A stretch of DNA of 64,000 nt from Acanthosepion lycidas (taxonomy: Eukaryota; Mollusca; Cephalopoda; Sepiida; Sepiidae), in NCBI GenBank assembly GCA_963932145.1, contig OZ010600.1, forward strand, positions 51,907,157 through 51,971,156. The letters are read 5' to 3'. Both the position numbers and the translations under genes were made by a program. The notes under the pieces were generated by a model. The model had not been told where the DNA came from. It did no database searches and worked only from the letters and a program-made list of their open reading frames with translations. Position 1 is the first letter of the stretch. Every line of letters begins with the position of its first letter. Shown here in pieces: positions 1 through 10,250 of this stretch.

Positions 1-209
1 CAAGCATGCTTGAGAGTGTATGATCTTCAGCTTTACATTCTGTGCAATACTTGGGAGGATAAGAGGTGATTATTTTATGTATAATAAATCCAAATACTCC
101 AGTAACTTGTTCGTAACATCTGTCAGTTGCTGTGTGTGTGTGTGTTTTTTTTTTCTCAACAGTCAAAGCATTGATTTGCTGATCATAAAAGCCTGTCTCT
201 GATGGTCAG

Positions 210-424
210 GACATGTAGCAAGAATTAAAAGAGTCAAGGTTTTATCTTTTGAAGATACAAGGACCAACTCAAAACAACATCGAAAGCCACTGGACTTGTC
301 TAAATTGTTCGAAACACAAGCAGAAGATCATACCAACTGCGATGTTCCATCACCATTGGAACCAAAAATTTTGAAGCCACCGAAAAAGAAAAGGATGAAA
401 AAAATCGACTGCTTCTTCCGCTAA
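210..424 (+). CDS. Candidate 3'-terminal coding exon with C-terminal PIP-box-like motif
   Basis: An open frame runs from about 210 to a TAA stop at 422-424 and gives roughly 70 codons of non-repetitive, charged sequence. The middle reads LSFEDTRTNSKQHRKPLDL. The end is a lysine/proline-rich run (ILKPPKKKRMKK) followed by IDCFFR. There is no starting ATG: the frame is closed by TGA at 200-202, so a splice acceptor is needed. The best candidate is the AG at 208-209, with a CTGAT branch-like site about 27 bases upstream. The last residues, MKKIDCFF, fit a degenerate PCNA-interacting PIP box (xxxIxxFF). From memory they resemble the MKSIDTFF tail of RNase H2 subunit B, but the rest is too short to name the protein. 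An ATTAAA lies about 85 bases past the stop. It could instead be a chance ORF, since WSGHVAR-like LINE wording appears just upstream. Confidence 0.4.
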
Positions 425-536
425 CATTACTATGTAATATCATCAGTTCTTCCATGACTACTTATTCATCAATGACATTATAAAAGAAGTGATCAGATCA
501 GAAAAGAAATTAAATTTTTGGATACGAGATAACAAT

Positions 537-539
<3 letters not shown>

Positions 540-587
<48 letters not shown>
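540..587. repeat. (TA)n microsatellite
   Basis: Uninterrupted alternating T/A of 48 bases. A second (TA)n tract at 701-726 encloses a short palindrome between them. Confidence 0.97.
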
Positions 588-589
<2 letters not shown>

Positions 590-592
<3 letters not shown>

Positions 593-644
593 AAATTCCA
601 ACAGAAAATATTCAAAGGACGAATATTTTCTGTGGGAATTTCTC
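590..644. repeat. Palindrome between two (TA)n tracts
   Basis: Two 24-base arms (590-613 and 621-644) are reverse complements with one mismatch and a 7-base loop. The left arm starts directly after the (TA)n tract at 540-587, as expected for a small TA-targeting palindromic element, but no transposase-type termini were recognised. Confidence 0.8.
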
Positions 645-700
645 GGACATTCAGGTCGGTAAATGTTATTTAATACTGTTTGTTATAGACAGAGCGTTTT

Positions 701-726
<26 letters not shown>

Positions 727-731
<5 letters not shown>

Positions 732-829
732 AAGAGGTTGTAGTGGTTCCAACGAGAGAAAAGTATGTATATTAAAAAGAAGAGAAGAGAGGTGCCGTAA
801 ACGTTTTTGGTTGTAATGTGGATTTATTT
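727..829 (+). repeat. Dispersed repeat with a rearranged copy at 19,840-19,975
   Basis: The segment (GAGGTTGTAGTGGTTCCAAC near its start, TTTGGTTGTAATGTGGATTT near its end) recurs at 19,840-19,975. There the two halves are arranged as an inverted pair. Both copies directly follow a (TA)n tract. Class unknown. Confidence 0.6.
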
Positions 830-1246
830 AGAAAAAATATTATGTTTTGTTTTCCATAATTTTACTACACGTGTTTCTGGTCTCGTGACCGTCTTCAGGT
901 AAAAGCGGAGATTTCCACATATTAAAAATAATTCATTTTTTCTTTTGTTTTTCAATGTTAAATATTCTCGATATGAGACATTTTCTGTGTTAGTAATCCG
1001 AATTTCTTTCTTGAATTGGCAATGAAGAGTTCTGCGCGAAGGGTCATAAAACAATTAAGGTTGGTCCAAGTGAAATGATGAATTACTTATTGGCATTTTA
1101 TCTTTTAATGTTTTACTGACCCCTATGTGTTCTTGGATCTGTTTCCATTTTTGTATGTTTCTGTCAGCATGCGTGTATATATGCGTGCGTATATTCCCCC
1201 TCCATACATATACTGTCTTACTATGAGGAATTAGTAAACTCATTTG

Positions 1247-1474
1247 TACATATACACGCATATACATACACACGCACATACACACCATCCCACCACAAGA
1301 AATCAGTACATACACACACATATACACACATATACACACATACTTTCCAAGCTACACGGAACCAGTATACACATTCACACATACACACACATACGTACCT
1401 ACACGCACTTCCTAAATTGTGTGGGGTTTGGGTGCGTCCTCGTGAGTAGTTCCCCTGTTTTGTCAACATGCATA

Positions 1475-1513
<39 letters not shown>

Positions 1514-1560
1514 ATATATATATATATGTGTGTGTGTGCATACATATATATACCCTCGTG
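1247..1560. repeat. CA/TG-rich simple sequence with (TA)n core
   Basis: Degenerate (CA)n from about 1,250 to 1,405 is followed by (TA)n at about 1,474-1,526 and a short (TG)n. The apparent 76-118 codon frames on both strands here are only dinucleotide repeat translated. Confidence 0.9.
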
Positions 1561-2796
1561 TCTCTCGTATATGAGCGTGCGTGTTCATGCATGTGAGTGA
1601 TTTGATCATTGTATTTGGTCACCTTGTGTGCATGTTGTGTGTTTTTGTGTGGGGGGTTATGATCTATTTAGTTCGGGTTTAAATTTGTTTATAAAGCTTT
1701 TTTCCTGTATATATATATATATATATATATGTAAGTACTGTAGGTAGTTTTGTATAGCTTTGTATTTGACTCTGACACTTCCTCAGATAAATTACCCAAG
1801 CCATCATCATCATTTTAAAGTTATTAACTCAACTGGATGTTGCACACTTCTATGGAGGTTATGGCTTAATTTGATCCATGGAAAATTATGAATCAAGTTC
1901 AGGATTAAGTTGTTGCAGAGTTGATAAAAGATATATTTTCTGACTGCAATATATAACACACAATGATACTAAGCTTTTTTTTTAAGTAAATTTGAAATCT
2001 TGTATTAAGGTTGAGTTAATTCCCCTATTGATACTACCAATTATTCAGAGAAGTGTCACCCTCAAGTACCTACCAGTTTTGTAACATTGTGGAATTTGAA
2101 GTGTAGTTATGGAATAACAAAAAATAAAAGTGGATGTAATAAAGTTTACTAGTCTTGGTAAAATGAGCAAAGCATAAAGGATGTATAAGCTTGAATGTAT
2201 TGAGGTCAAATCAATTTAGTTTAGATTTTTTTTTTTTTTTTTTTAAATATCAGTTTTCTAGGTTTTTATATTTAAGCAAGTTTTTAAAAAAAAAATTTTT
2301 TTTTTTTTTTTTTTTTTTTTCCACTTTGAAATGACATGACTAAGATTGAATGAGTAAGGAGATTATCTCTTTATTCTCTGTATAATAGTATAACAGTAAC
2401 TATTGAGGTATTTTTTTATTTATTTGAGTTCTTGCTTGTGTTTTTTTTTTGTTTTTTTTTTTACTGTTCAGATTGAAGTAGCATTTTATCTGAAATCTAA
2501 AATAATCCTAGATTATTTAAAAACGAAGTAATCTGTCAATAATGCTTGCATTATTATTATTTTTTTACCACTAGCAATCCCCTTACCCCAGTTTGTTTCA
2601 TAAGTCTTTCCATCCTTATGGGCCATGCATCTTTTGGCAATCAGGCCTCTTCTTGATTCATGGCTGACTTTAATAATTTTGTCACGATTTCTATTCATTA
2701 TGAGGAATATGATTGTTATAAATTTCAGCAGGGAAAGTTTGTTAGCTTCATCATGGCATGTTTTAAAAATGCTATCTTTTTACAGATTAAAAGACT

Positions 2797-2950
2797 TATG
2801 AACTTAAGCCAGTATACATTGAAACACTTGTTCTCATCCAATTATGGAAGTAAACAATGTTGAGCCTGGTCAGTACCTAGATGGGTGACTGTTTGGGAGT
2901 ACCAGGTGCTGTAAGCTTGGATGTGCAGGTGATGTGATGAATAATAGTTC
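2797..2950 (+). repeat. SINE-like repeat with a 5S rRNA-derived head
   Basis: About 2,797-2,915 follows a 5S rRNA from end to end: an AAGCCAGTATACATTGAAAC-like 5' part, GGAAGTAAACAATG where 5S has GGAAGCTAAGCAGG, then GCCTGGTCAGTACCTAGATG and TACCAGGTGCTGTAAGC. The match is diverged and is followed by a non-5S tail (GGATGTGCAGGTGATGTGATG) shared with copies at 21,236 and 39,366. A shared tail makes it a mobile SINE (SINE3-like class) and not a 5S gene. Confidence 0.75.
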
Positions 2951-3114
2951 ACAACAAGAACAGTACTGGAACAATCTAATAAAAATTAAACAGACAACAG
3001 TTGATGATTGATACCAATAAAACACAATTGAAATATATATATATTGTTTTGCTATAGGAAGAGAGCTCATAATTGGAGATAGTGCTTGTAGATAGACAAT
3101 TATGGACATAGGAG

Positions 3115-3194
3115 TCAACACTGGATTGTGACTGTCAGTTTCATGACTATGGTCTGAAGATTGCTTGATTCATGAAACTGACATGCAGTGTTGA
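3115..3194. repeat. Small interrupted inverted repeat
   Basis: Left arm parts TCAACACTG (3,115-3,123) and GTCAGTTTCATGA (about 3,134-3,146) are mirrored by 3,170-3,194. The arm wording (TCATGAAAC, CAGTGTTGA) recurs around 30,012-30,110 and 49,225-49,260, so it belongs to a dispersed family. Confidence 0.55.
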
Positions 3195-3970
3195 TTTGTA
3201 TGTCCATACTGACATATCTATCTATAAGAAGAAATAACCATATACACAGATGTACATGCAAACACACACACACACTAAAAAAGGAAAAAAAAAAAATCAA
3301 CCTGTTGTATAACTTCCACACATGCATTTAGAGGCAAATTATTAAATTATAATTGTTCCAATATCTTATATTTATGAGATATATCAGCCATACTGTCAAT
3401 CGACTGTAATTGAATCAATTTGTACTCTGTAGTCAAATCTTGAGTTTCCAGTTTGTCAAACTCGTCGAATCTGCTAGCTTTTCTTAATGTTTGAAGATAT
3501 TATATAATTGATTCATCTTGTTTCTGTTTGTTTAATGGACAGAAATTTGGTTTTCTGCTATGAGAAGTTTCTTTTTATGCCTGAAATTTCTTTTTATAAT
3601 TTCTGAAATTTTGACAAAAGTCAAATCCTCTAATCTTTGGTGTATGCCATAACAGAAATTTCCATCTCCGTCTTCTGTTTTACTATCACAATCGCCCTGA
3701 CAATTCAACGACTATGAAACTGTGAATAGGTAAAATCCTATTTGTCAATCTCATAACACAACCTGACCCCCAATAATTCTAGTATGCCAATTAGCACATA
3801 AATTAATTACATCAAACTTAGCATAAAAATAACAAAAAATGAGAAAATCCAGTCAATTGCTGAAACCTCCTGATGAGTAGACCAAACAATTACAAAAATG
3901 TCTGTCAATGAAACTTTGAAATTGAGGTTTTTAATATAACGTCTATCAACTAAGTAACAAATTTTATTTG

Positions 3971-3976
<6 letters not shown>

Positions 3977-4003
<27 letters not shown>
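3977..4003. repeat. (TA)n microsatellite
   Basis: Alternating TA followed by GAGAGAGA. Confidence 0.95.
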
Positions 4004-4011
<8 letters not shown>

Positions 4012-5849
4012 CCCATTCCTTTACATTTTGTTTAATTACTGATAAATATTTTTTCTTCACTGCTAGAAATATTTACTTTCATAATGCAGAAAACAAGTGA
4101 AGCTCAGCAGGGTGAGAGGGACAGGTTGAGTAGTAGTAGTAGTAGTAAAGTCCGTATACGGTGACAAGTGACTGAAATCTTTTGTATACTGGATTCGAAT
4201 ATATTTGATAACTAAAATGTAAACCAGTTTAGTGTTTTACTGTTTTTTGTTGTTGAATAGATCCCACTCATTCATAACACAGCATAAACTCTTTGATCTC
4301 TTTTGACTTTAGAAATTCTTATATTTTATTTTTCTTATTAGGTATTTATAAAATTTTCTGTTGCTCTCTTTCTTCGAAAGTACAAGCTGAAGGCCCAATA
4401 GAAATCATCTTTGTTGTTGTTGTTATCACAATGTTTCGGTAATTGCACCCTCTGACCTTCTTCAGGTGTCTGTTGATCAGAGTAATCTTCAGGGAATTGA
4501 GAACTTAACTCAAACTAGACATGGAGTGTGAAACAAGGAAAGTATATGCCTGTAGATTAAATAAAGGGTTCAGTTTGAAATTTGAAATATTTTTTATTTT
4601 ATTTTTATTTTATTTTTTATTTTTTTAATGGCATATCAACTCCTTATGGATCATTTAATGCCAAAATTTAATTTTTGTGGAGCTTTGAAGTAATAAAAAT
4701 GTTATTTTTTCACAATTAAATACAATGGTAGATAACTCGGCTTTTGTTCATATACATGTTTGGACATAATTACTAGAAACTGTGATATGTGTGTTTTATG
4801 TTGTAGTTTTGTTGAAGTTATATTTTGCAATACAGTTTGATTTATTTAAGAAATTGTAGGATATTACATCGATTAGTGTTAGGGAAGAGCTCTTTCATGT
4901 TGGTTGATTTAGTTTAGTGGCGTATCAATACCTCTATGGGTTATTTAATGTTGAAATCTAAATAATTTGAACACAATGTGAAAGATCAAGATTAATTTCT
5001 AGAGAAACTTTGCTTGGTAAAGCTATTGGGAATACCTTTCTATATAGATTGGACTTGCACAGATATATGGCTTTGTGAAGAGATGCTGACCAAGAAGCCC
5101 TTCCAAAATATATATATCTGATGTTTGGTCAGATGTTGGAAAGTCAGATCAAGAATTTTTCAGCATCTCTTATTAATAGGGAATTTTAATTGTAATTTGT
5201 TATTGAATATTTTCTTAGTAAGAATATCATTTTTAAAATGATTACCAATGTTTTTGTCATCAAAGGCTTTTGGGCCTTCAATTATGTATTGCTTCTAATT
5301 GATAAGTTAAGCTTGAATGAACATGAACATAAGTAATGGCAGTTTTGCTCTGGCTTGAGGCTGAATGCATGATCTTGTAACTCATTAATCCTGTACCATA
5401 TATGGTACTTCAAAATAATGTTAACTTCATTTTTTTTATTTTACCACTTGTGTATATCAGTCAAGGAGTAATTATTTCTCCCTTCTATTTTTTTCTTTAT
5501 AGCATATTGTAAAATGACCACAATGAAAATGTTAGTAGTAATTCTGAATTACTTTATTCTTGTACCAATGAGATACAAATACAAAATAAAGTCAGCCTGG
5601 CCACTTAGCTGTTTATATAACACTGGAGGTGGTAACTTATGTACTTCAGTGTCTTCCTGTGGAAGTACCCCATTATCTAATAAGACCTTCCATTTGTACT
5701 CTATGCACATCATGCAAATTTTTGCATTAGGGAGAATATATCTGACATCCATTTACTAACTTGGAATATTTATTGGTACACATTAAGTGCAGATGGGCGG
5801 ATAGTGTAACAGTGGTTTGAAAAGAGCAATTGGCAAGACAACTTTAAAT

Positions 5850-6020
5850 TAATTTTCACACCAATACCTTCAGGAAGGGTATGAATCCATCCCTTCTTCC
5901 CTCAGCTATGGGTTAAATAATAGGGTAGCCTGTACTCATTTAGCTTAGTTGGCAACTAGCCTAAGAGAAAGACAACTTTGAATTCAAAACCAGTTGGTGG
6001 GCAGATAGAAGCTCTTTAGC
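5850..6020 (+). repeat. SINE body, family of 46,108
   Basis: Shares the order CACTTGC/ACC-AATACCTTCAGGAAGGGTATGAATCC, then CAGCTATGGGTTAAATA, then a GGCAACTAGCCTAAGAG block, with copies at 46,108, 63,165 and (inverted) 7,080. The head is not clear here. Confidence 0.6.
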
Positions 6021-6197
6021 ATTGATTGTTAATCTATGTAGAGATAGTGACTTGGTAAAAACACCCATACCCCAGCAGCCCGAGTCCCTTGGGATGTGTC
6101 AGCCCATAATAAATGCAGAATGGCTGTGATTCTTAAGTCATGATAGTTACACAAACTTCTACAGGTGGAAAATGTTTTCTTTTTAAGTATTTGCTTA

Positions 6198-6302
6198 GTT
6201 TGACCCTAGGTTATGGGGTACCTGTAAGGATTGAACTCACTATATTAGCAAAGTGGTCTGTAAGACCAGTATGCAAACCATCATGGCACAGTAGGTTCCC
6301 AA
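6198..6302 (-). repeat. tRNA-derived SINE head
   Basis: Read on the - strand it has an A-box-like TGCCATGATGGTTTGC and a B-box GAGTTCAATCCTTAC at tRNA-like spacing. It resembles the copies at 6,815-6,965 and 26,575-26,695. Poor stem pairing and multiple copies argue for a SINE and not a working tRNA gene. Confidence 0.55.
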
Positions 6303-6321
6303 AATTTACTAAGCTTTATTA

Positions 6322-6500
6322 CATTTGGCAGCAAGGGGTCTGATCAGGAGGTTTTGATGAGTGTGGAACCACCTCTTAATTACTGTTGTTCCCAGGCTCA
6401 CTCTGACCTGGGGTAGTAGCACCTGTTAGGGTCCCAGCTATGGGCAAAAAGTTAACCCTGAAACTGGGGTCAAAACACTATGAAAGTATAAAAATTTTTA
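6322..6500 (+). repeat. Dispersed repeat (three copies in window)
   Basis: Contains GGTTTTGATGAGTGTGGAAC, CACCTGTTAGGGTCCCAGCT and ATGGGCAAAAAGTTAACCC. The same sequence order is found at 28,340-28,498 and 42,285-42,475. Two of the copies lead into (A)n-rich TTTTATAGTAAAAT tails; at 42,484 that tail has expanded into a tandem array. Class unknown. Confidence 0.7.
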
Positions 6501-6814
6501 TAGTAAAATTACTGACAATACATTTTCATAGTAATAAAAAAAAAATGACACACAATACATTTCTGTAAGGAAAAACAAATATTAGCAGTAATATATTTTT
6601 GCTACTAATAATACCTATTTATAGCAGGATTACCGACAGTACCTATTTATCTGTAGTTGAAGCCATAAGATTGTGTTCAAAATACTTGGATTTCGGCATT
6701 AAATAACCCATAGAGGTGTTGATATGCCATTAAACAAAATCAACTAAGACTAATCTGGTACAAGGTCATGAGTATAGTGTAATCCCAGTGGCAGGTGTCA
6801 AACTTATTGTAGTT

Positions 6815-6965
6815 GTAATGGTATTTTCTAAGTGTAGCTTAGATGTAGCACAAGGCCAAAAGTATGGGTCCCCTAGCGAGGATCGAACTCGCTACTCAGT
6901 CGTAATTGTTCTAGCAAGACAAGCTTGCAGACCAATACACCACATCGAGGTACCCTTATGGTAGT
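6815..6965 (-). repeat. tRNA-derived SINE
   Basis: On the - strand it reads GGTACCTCGATGTGGTGTAT (A-box TGGTGTATTGGT) and then GAGTTCGATCCTCGC (good B-box), followed by a tail GGCCTTGTGCTACATCTAAG. The tail recurs at 26,575 and, degraded, at 31,845. Confidence 0.7.
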
Positions 6966-7079
6966 TGTAATGATCTGTGAAACAAGCTTGCTAGCCACTA
7001 TTTAATTATGGGGCATATCTGTATTTCTTAAGTAACTTTTTTTAATGGCACTCCCCTTCAGTATGTACGTGATGCCTCC

Positions 7080-7335
7080 TTCTATACAGATTTATGAACT
7101 TTTATGAGTTATGAATTCTTGGGAAAGGCAGTAGAATGGTTTCCAGTTGCCTTCTTCATAGTTGGGAATTCAGAGTTTTCCTTCTCTTATACTAGTTGCC
7201 ATCTAAGGTTAGAGAACCTAGTCTACCCTGATGTTTAACCCATAGTTGGAAGGAGAAGAGACAGACTTGATTGCATGCAACAGACTAGCCTGGAATTTGA
7301 ACTCTATCCACAGATCCCACTTTCTGTGCCACCAT
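7080..7335 (-). repeat. SINE body, inverted orientation
   Basis: Reverse-oriented copy of the 46,108 family: GAATTCAGAGTTTTCCTTCT, GCCATCTAAGGTTAGAGAAC, ACCCATAGTTGGAAGGAGAAG, then an ACTAGCCTGGAATTTGAACTC head-proximal part. Confidence 0.65.
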
Positions 7336-8281
7336 CTGTTATGGTCCCTGCACCTCTCAGGCTTAATGCAGTTTGTGAGGAAAAGCAAGGATTAAACGCC
7401 CTTCACTGTTCAATTTGCTATCTTTATAAACTTGCTCAGCAATAAGTATCAGATTTAATTTATTTTCATGTAATATCAGATCATTAATATTAATGTAGGC
7501 TACTAGAAAATATGTTAACTAGAGCAACCTATTTATAGCTGAAATGTATATTGTATCTGTTTATGCTCATTATGGCTAGGCTGTTAGTGTCTAGAAGGGG
7601 AAGCATCTTTTATTTTGCCAGTTGAAGTGGAAACTTACACAATGATTGCAAATAGGAGTAAGCAGGTAAAGTGTTTTTTTTTTTTTTTTTTTTTTTTTTT
7701 CAAAAGCAATTGAGAGGTATTCATTGAAATGTTAGAGAATTGATTTTTTTGACCAATCACAAGTGTCCAATGAAAGTTGATAATAAATACATTCATTATG
7801 TCAGATATTATTATACATGTCTATTCTTTTACAATAAAACTAGTATGAACCTACCACTGTTAGCAGAATTTGAAGGAGATACTGATTTTTGATAACTGAT
7901 AGTCTTGTACCTCTATTAATCTGGACAAAATTCCTAGGAAGAATTTAAATTTCACAAAATTGCGAGACTAATTCAATCATTTGATTCGCATATAATTTAC
8001 GTATAATGATGGTTTAATGTAAATTTCTAACCATTGATGGCACTGTAGAAATATGAGATGCATAATTATTGGGTTAGTTGTCTATTATATGCATTGTTAC
8101 AATCTGACCATTGTTGGTCTGGCAAAATGGATAATCTGGTATGGTTCTGGAACCAAGAGTGTCAGAAAATCAGTAGTTATTTATATAAGTATACCATATG
8201 AATTTCAGCTTATATCTGTTTTTATTAGAAATACTTACAATACTTTATTTGGTAGTGTGAGATTTTATTATGTAACTCAAG

Positions 8282-9373
8282 TTAGATTTTTTTTTTAATC
8301 ATTTCACCCCAAGCAAGGTGACAATACCACTAAGATGCAAGGGGTTAGTGAGGAGAAAGGAGCAAAAGAATATGATTCATGAAGACAGAAGATAGTGATT
8401 AGCAATACATTTAAATTTTGAAGATTGTAAATGACAGGGAAGTAAGAAATCAAAAGGGGGTTTCACAGGCAAGATGTTCAAGAAAAGAATCTAGGTAGTT
8501 CAACAGTGAGACCTAATTTCCAATCTAGTAGTATGCTTAAATTCCTGCAGTCAAGGCAGCAAGGAGAAAAGCTAATCAGAAGAAAGACACTAAAAACATT
8601 AAGGAGACAGAACAATAAAAGAACAGGAATTAAGAAGACAGAAGATAATGATTGACATTGCATTTAAATTTTCAAGATCAAAGTTGACTGAGAAGCTGGA
8701 ACAGTTCCACAAGTGAGAAGTGCAAGAGAAGAGACTGTTAACATAGAACTTATGGTTACATCTAGTGGCCATTTCAACTGTAAAATGAGACTTTGCTGCC
8801 AATTTAGTACTGTGTATAAATTTGTAAAGTCTAGGTACCATGGAGGAAAGTTCATCAGAACAATTACTATGAAAGTATTTATATAAAATGCACAGGGAAG
8901 CTATGTTACAACAATGGGAAAGTGATTGAAATTGAGATGCAAGGTCAGGACAAATAATATTGCAAATTCGTTTTTTATTTTATCAAGAATCTCTGAATAT
9001 ATAGCAGAAGCACCAAACCAGATGTGGCAGCAATGTTCAAAGCATGGATGAATAGTAGATTTATAAATATGTATGATTGATTCTGGTGAGAAAAATTGTC
9101 TAGCGTGACACAGTGAACCAGCTTTCCTAGCAGCAGATGCAGCAATTGATTCAATATAATCTTTCCATATCAGTGGAAAATGTTAGCCTAACAGCCAGGA
9201 GAGAGATTCACTGCACCAGTGAATCTCTCTCCTGGCTGTTAGACTTGGCCATTTCTGATGGAAGACAAAAAGGGTTCTCTTAGATGATTAAATGAGAGCA
9301 GTTTTATTTTGGAGGTGTTAAAATTAACAAGCCATTCCTTGCCCCAGTTAACAGCAAATTGGGTTGGGTTGTT

Positions 9374-9414
<41 letters not shown>

Positions 9415-9420
9415 TCAGCT
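8282..9420 (-). pseudogene. LINE (Jockey-like) reverse-transcriptase C-terminal remnant
   Basis: Read on the - strand, frames broken by stops and indels give the conserved C-terminal part of a Jockey-like RT: VNFNTSKIKLLSFNH, then a stretch like GKIILNQ...SLCH, SIIHIYKSTIH, HCCHIW, and an SDELSSMVPRLYKFIHSTKL block with TKLAAKSHFTVEM near 8,760-8,850. The 3' end near 8,282-8,345 carries the AAGATGC...GTGAAATGATTAAA terminus shared with copies at 36,514, 37,350 and 46,575. Two 3' ends seem to lie in tandem (8,282-8,520 and 8,530 onward). Confidence 0.75.
9188..9242. repeat. Perfect hairpin inside a LINE remnant
   Basis: Arms 9,188-9,213 and 9,217-9,242 are exact reverse complements (26 bases each) around a CAC loop. 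It interrupts the LINE sequence and borders the tandem duplication that begins at about 9,224. Confidence 0.95.
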
Positions 9421-9780
9421 GCCAATTTGACCTTATCAAACCAATCAGATTTACTATTAAGACAGGAGTAAATAGTTGTTATCATCATAGATACCAAGGT
9501 GAGTCTCTCTCCTGGCTGTTAGACTCGGCCATTTCTGATGGAAGACAAAAAGGGTTCTCTTAGATGATTAAAAGAGAGCAGTTCTGTTTTGGAGGTGTTA
9601 AAATTAACAAGCCATTCCTTGCCCCAGTTAACAGCAGACTAGGTCATTTTTTTTTTTTTTTTTTTTTTTTTAGATCAGCTGCCAATTTGGCCATATCGAA
9701 CCAATCAGATTTACTATTAAGACTGGAGTAAATAGTTGTTATCATAGATATCAAGGTGCGAACTGATGACATCAGGAATA
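9224..9780. repeat. 280-bp tandem duplication within the LINE remnant
   Basis: CTCTCTCCTGGCTGTTAGAC...GCCATTTCTGATGGAAGAC recurs with a 280-base period (9,221 and 9,501). Each unit has its own poly(T) tract (about 35 and 26 T) before AGATCAGCTGCCAATTTG. The units differ at scattered positions. Confidence 0.85.
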
Positions 9781-10154
9781 TCATTGAAAATTAGGAACAA
9801 TGTAGGTACAAGGATAAAACTACTTGTTGGAATGTTTATTTGAACTGGCATGCCTTGTTTTATAAATTTAAAAATTCCTGTTGGTGTAACTTTTCCAGTT
9901 GGCACTTGTATTTGGTCCAAAAAAAAAAAATAAAAATGCAGGATATTGATATTTCTTTATTTCTTAAAAAAATTTCAGACCCACAAAATAAATATTTCCA
10001 TGAGTTCTAACAAAAGATCTAACTTCAAAAGAGAAACATGATATCATAAAGTTATTGAGTGATGGAAACACAACTTTGAAAATTACTAAAAAGTTAAATA
10101 GAAATTACAGAACAATCTAAATATAATTTGAAAAGTGAATTTTTCCTTCTTTCA

Positions 10155-10250
10155 TGTGCTGTGTCCCTTCAGGACATAGGCAATCATGGCTCTCCACAAT
10201 TTCCTGTCCTTTGTAGTTGTTGGGGTGCACCCACCTTCTCATCAGAATGG
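10155..10250 (-). pseudogene. LINE-2-type fragment, extreme C-terminus
   Basis: On the - strand it reads KLWRAMIAYVLKG-like wording (GTGGAGAGCCATGATTGCCT), the end of the endonuclease/RT LINE whose longer copies lie at 17,205, 25,325, 56,045 and 60,455. I use LINE-2-type only as a label for this family. The following 10,250-10,500 is GC-richer sequence I do not recognise. Confidence 0.5.

Larger units (their letters stand above)
4901..6745. repeat. Widely spaced inverted repeat pair (possible element termini)
   Basis: About 60 bases at 4,901-4,960 (with CCTCTATGGGTTATTTAATG) are mirrored at 6,688-6,745. A third, more diverged copy in the + direction lies at 4,627-4,675. The arms could bound a decayed element of about 1.8 kb, but the interior also holds unrelated SINE copies and no transposase was recognised. 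Confidence 0.35.

Noticed and set aside
535..816. Protein frames across (TA)n and (CA)n tracts (also near 1,244, 19,736, 24,714, 47,877 and 58,430)
   Set aside because: The translations are YIYIYI or similar and come from dinucleotide repeats.
2513..2698. 61-codon - frame (SRRGLIAKRCMAHKDGKTYE)
   Set aside because: The wording looks protein-like, but I could not assign a family, find splice sites or find a second copy.
2797..2915. Functional 5S rRNA gene
   Set aside because: Diverged from 5S throughout, no terminator immediately after it, and the attached tail is shared with two other dispersed copies.
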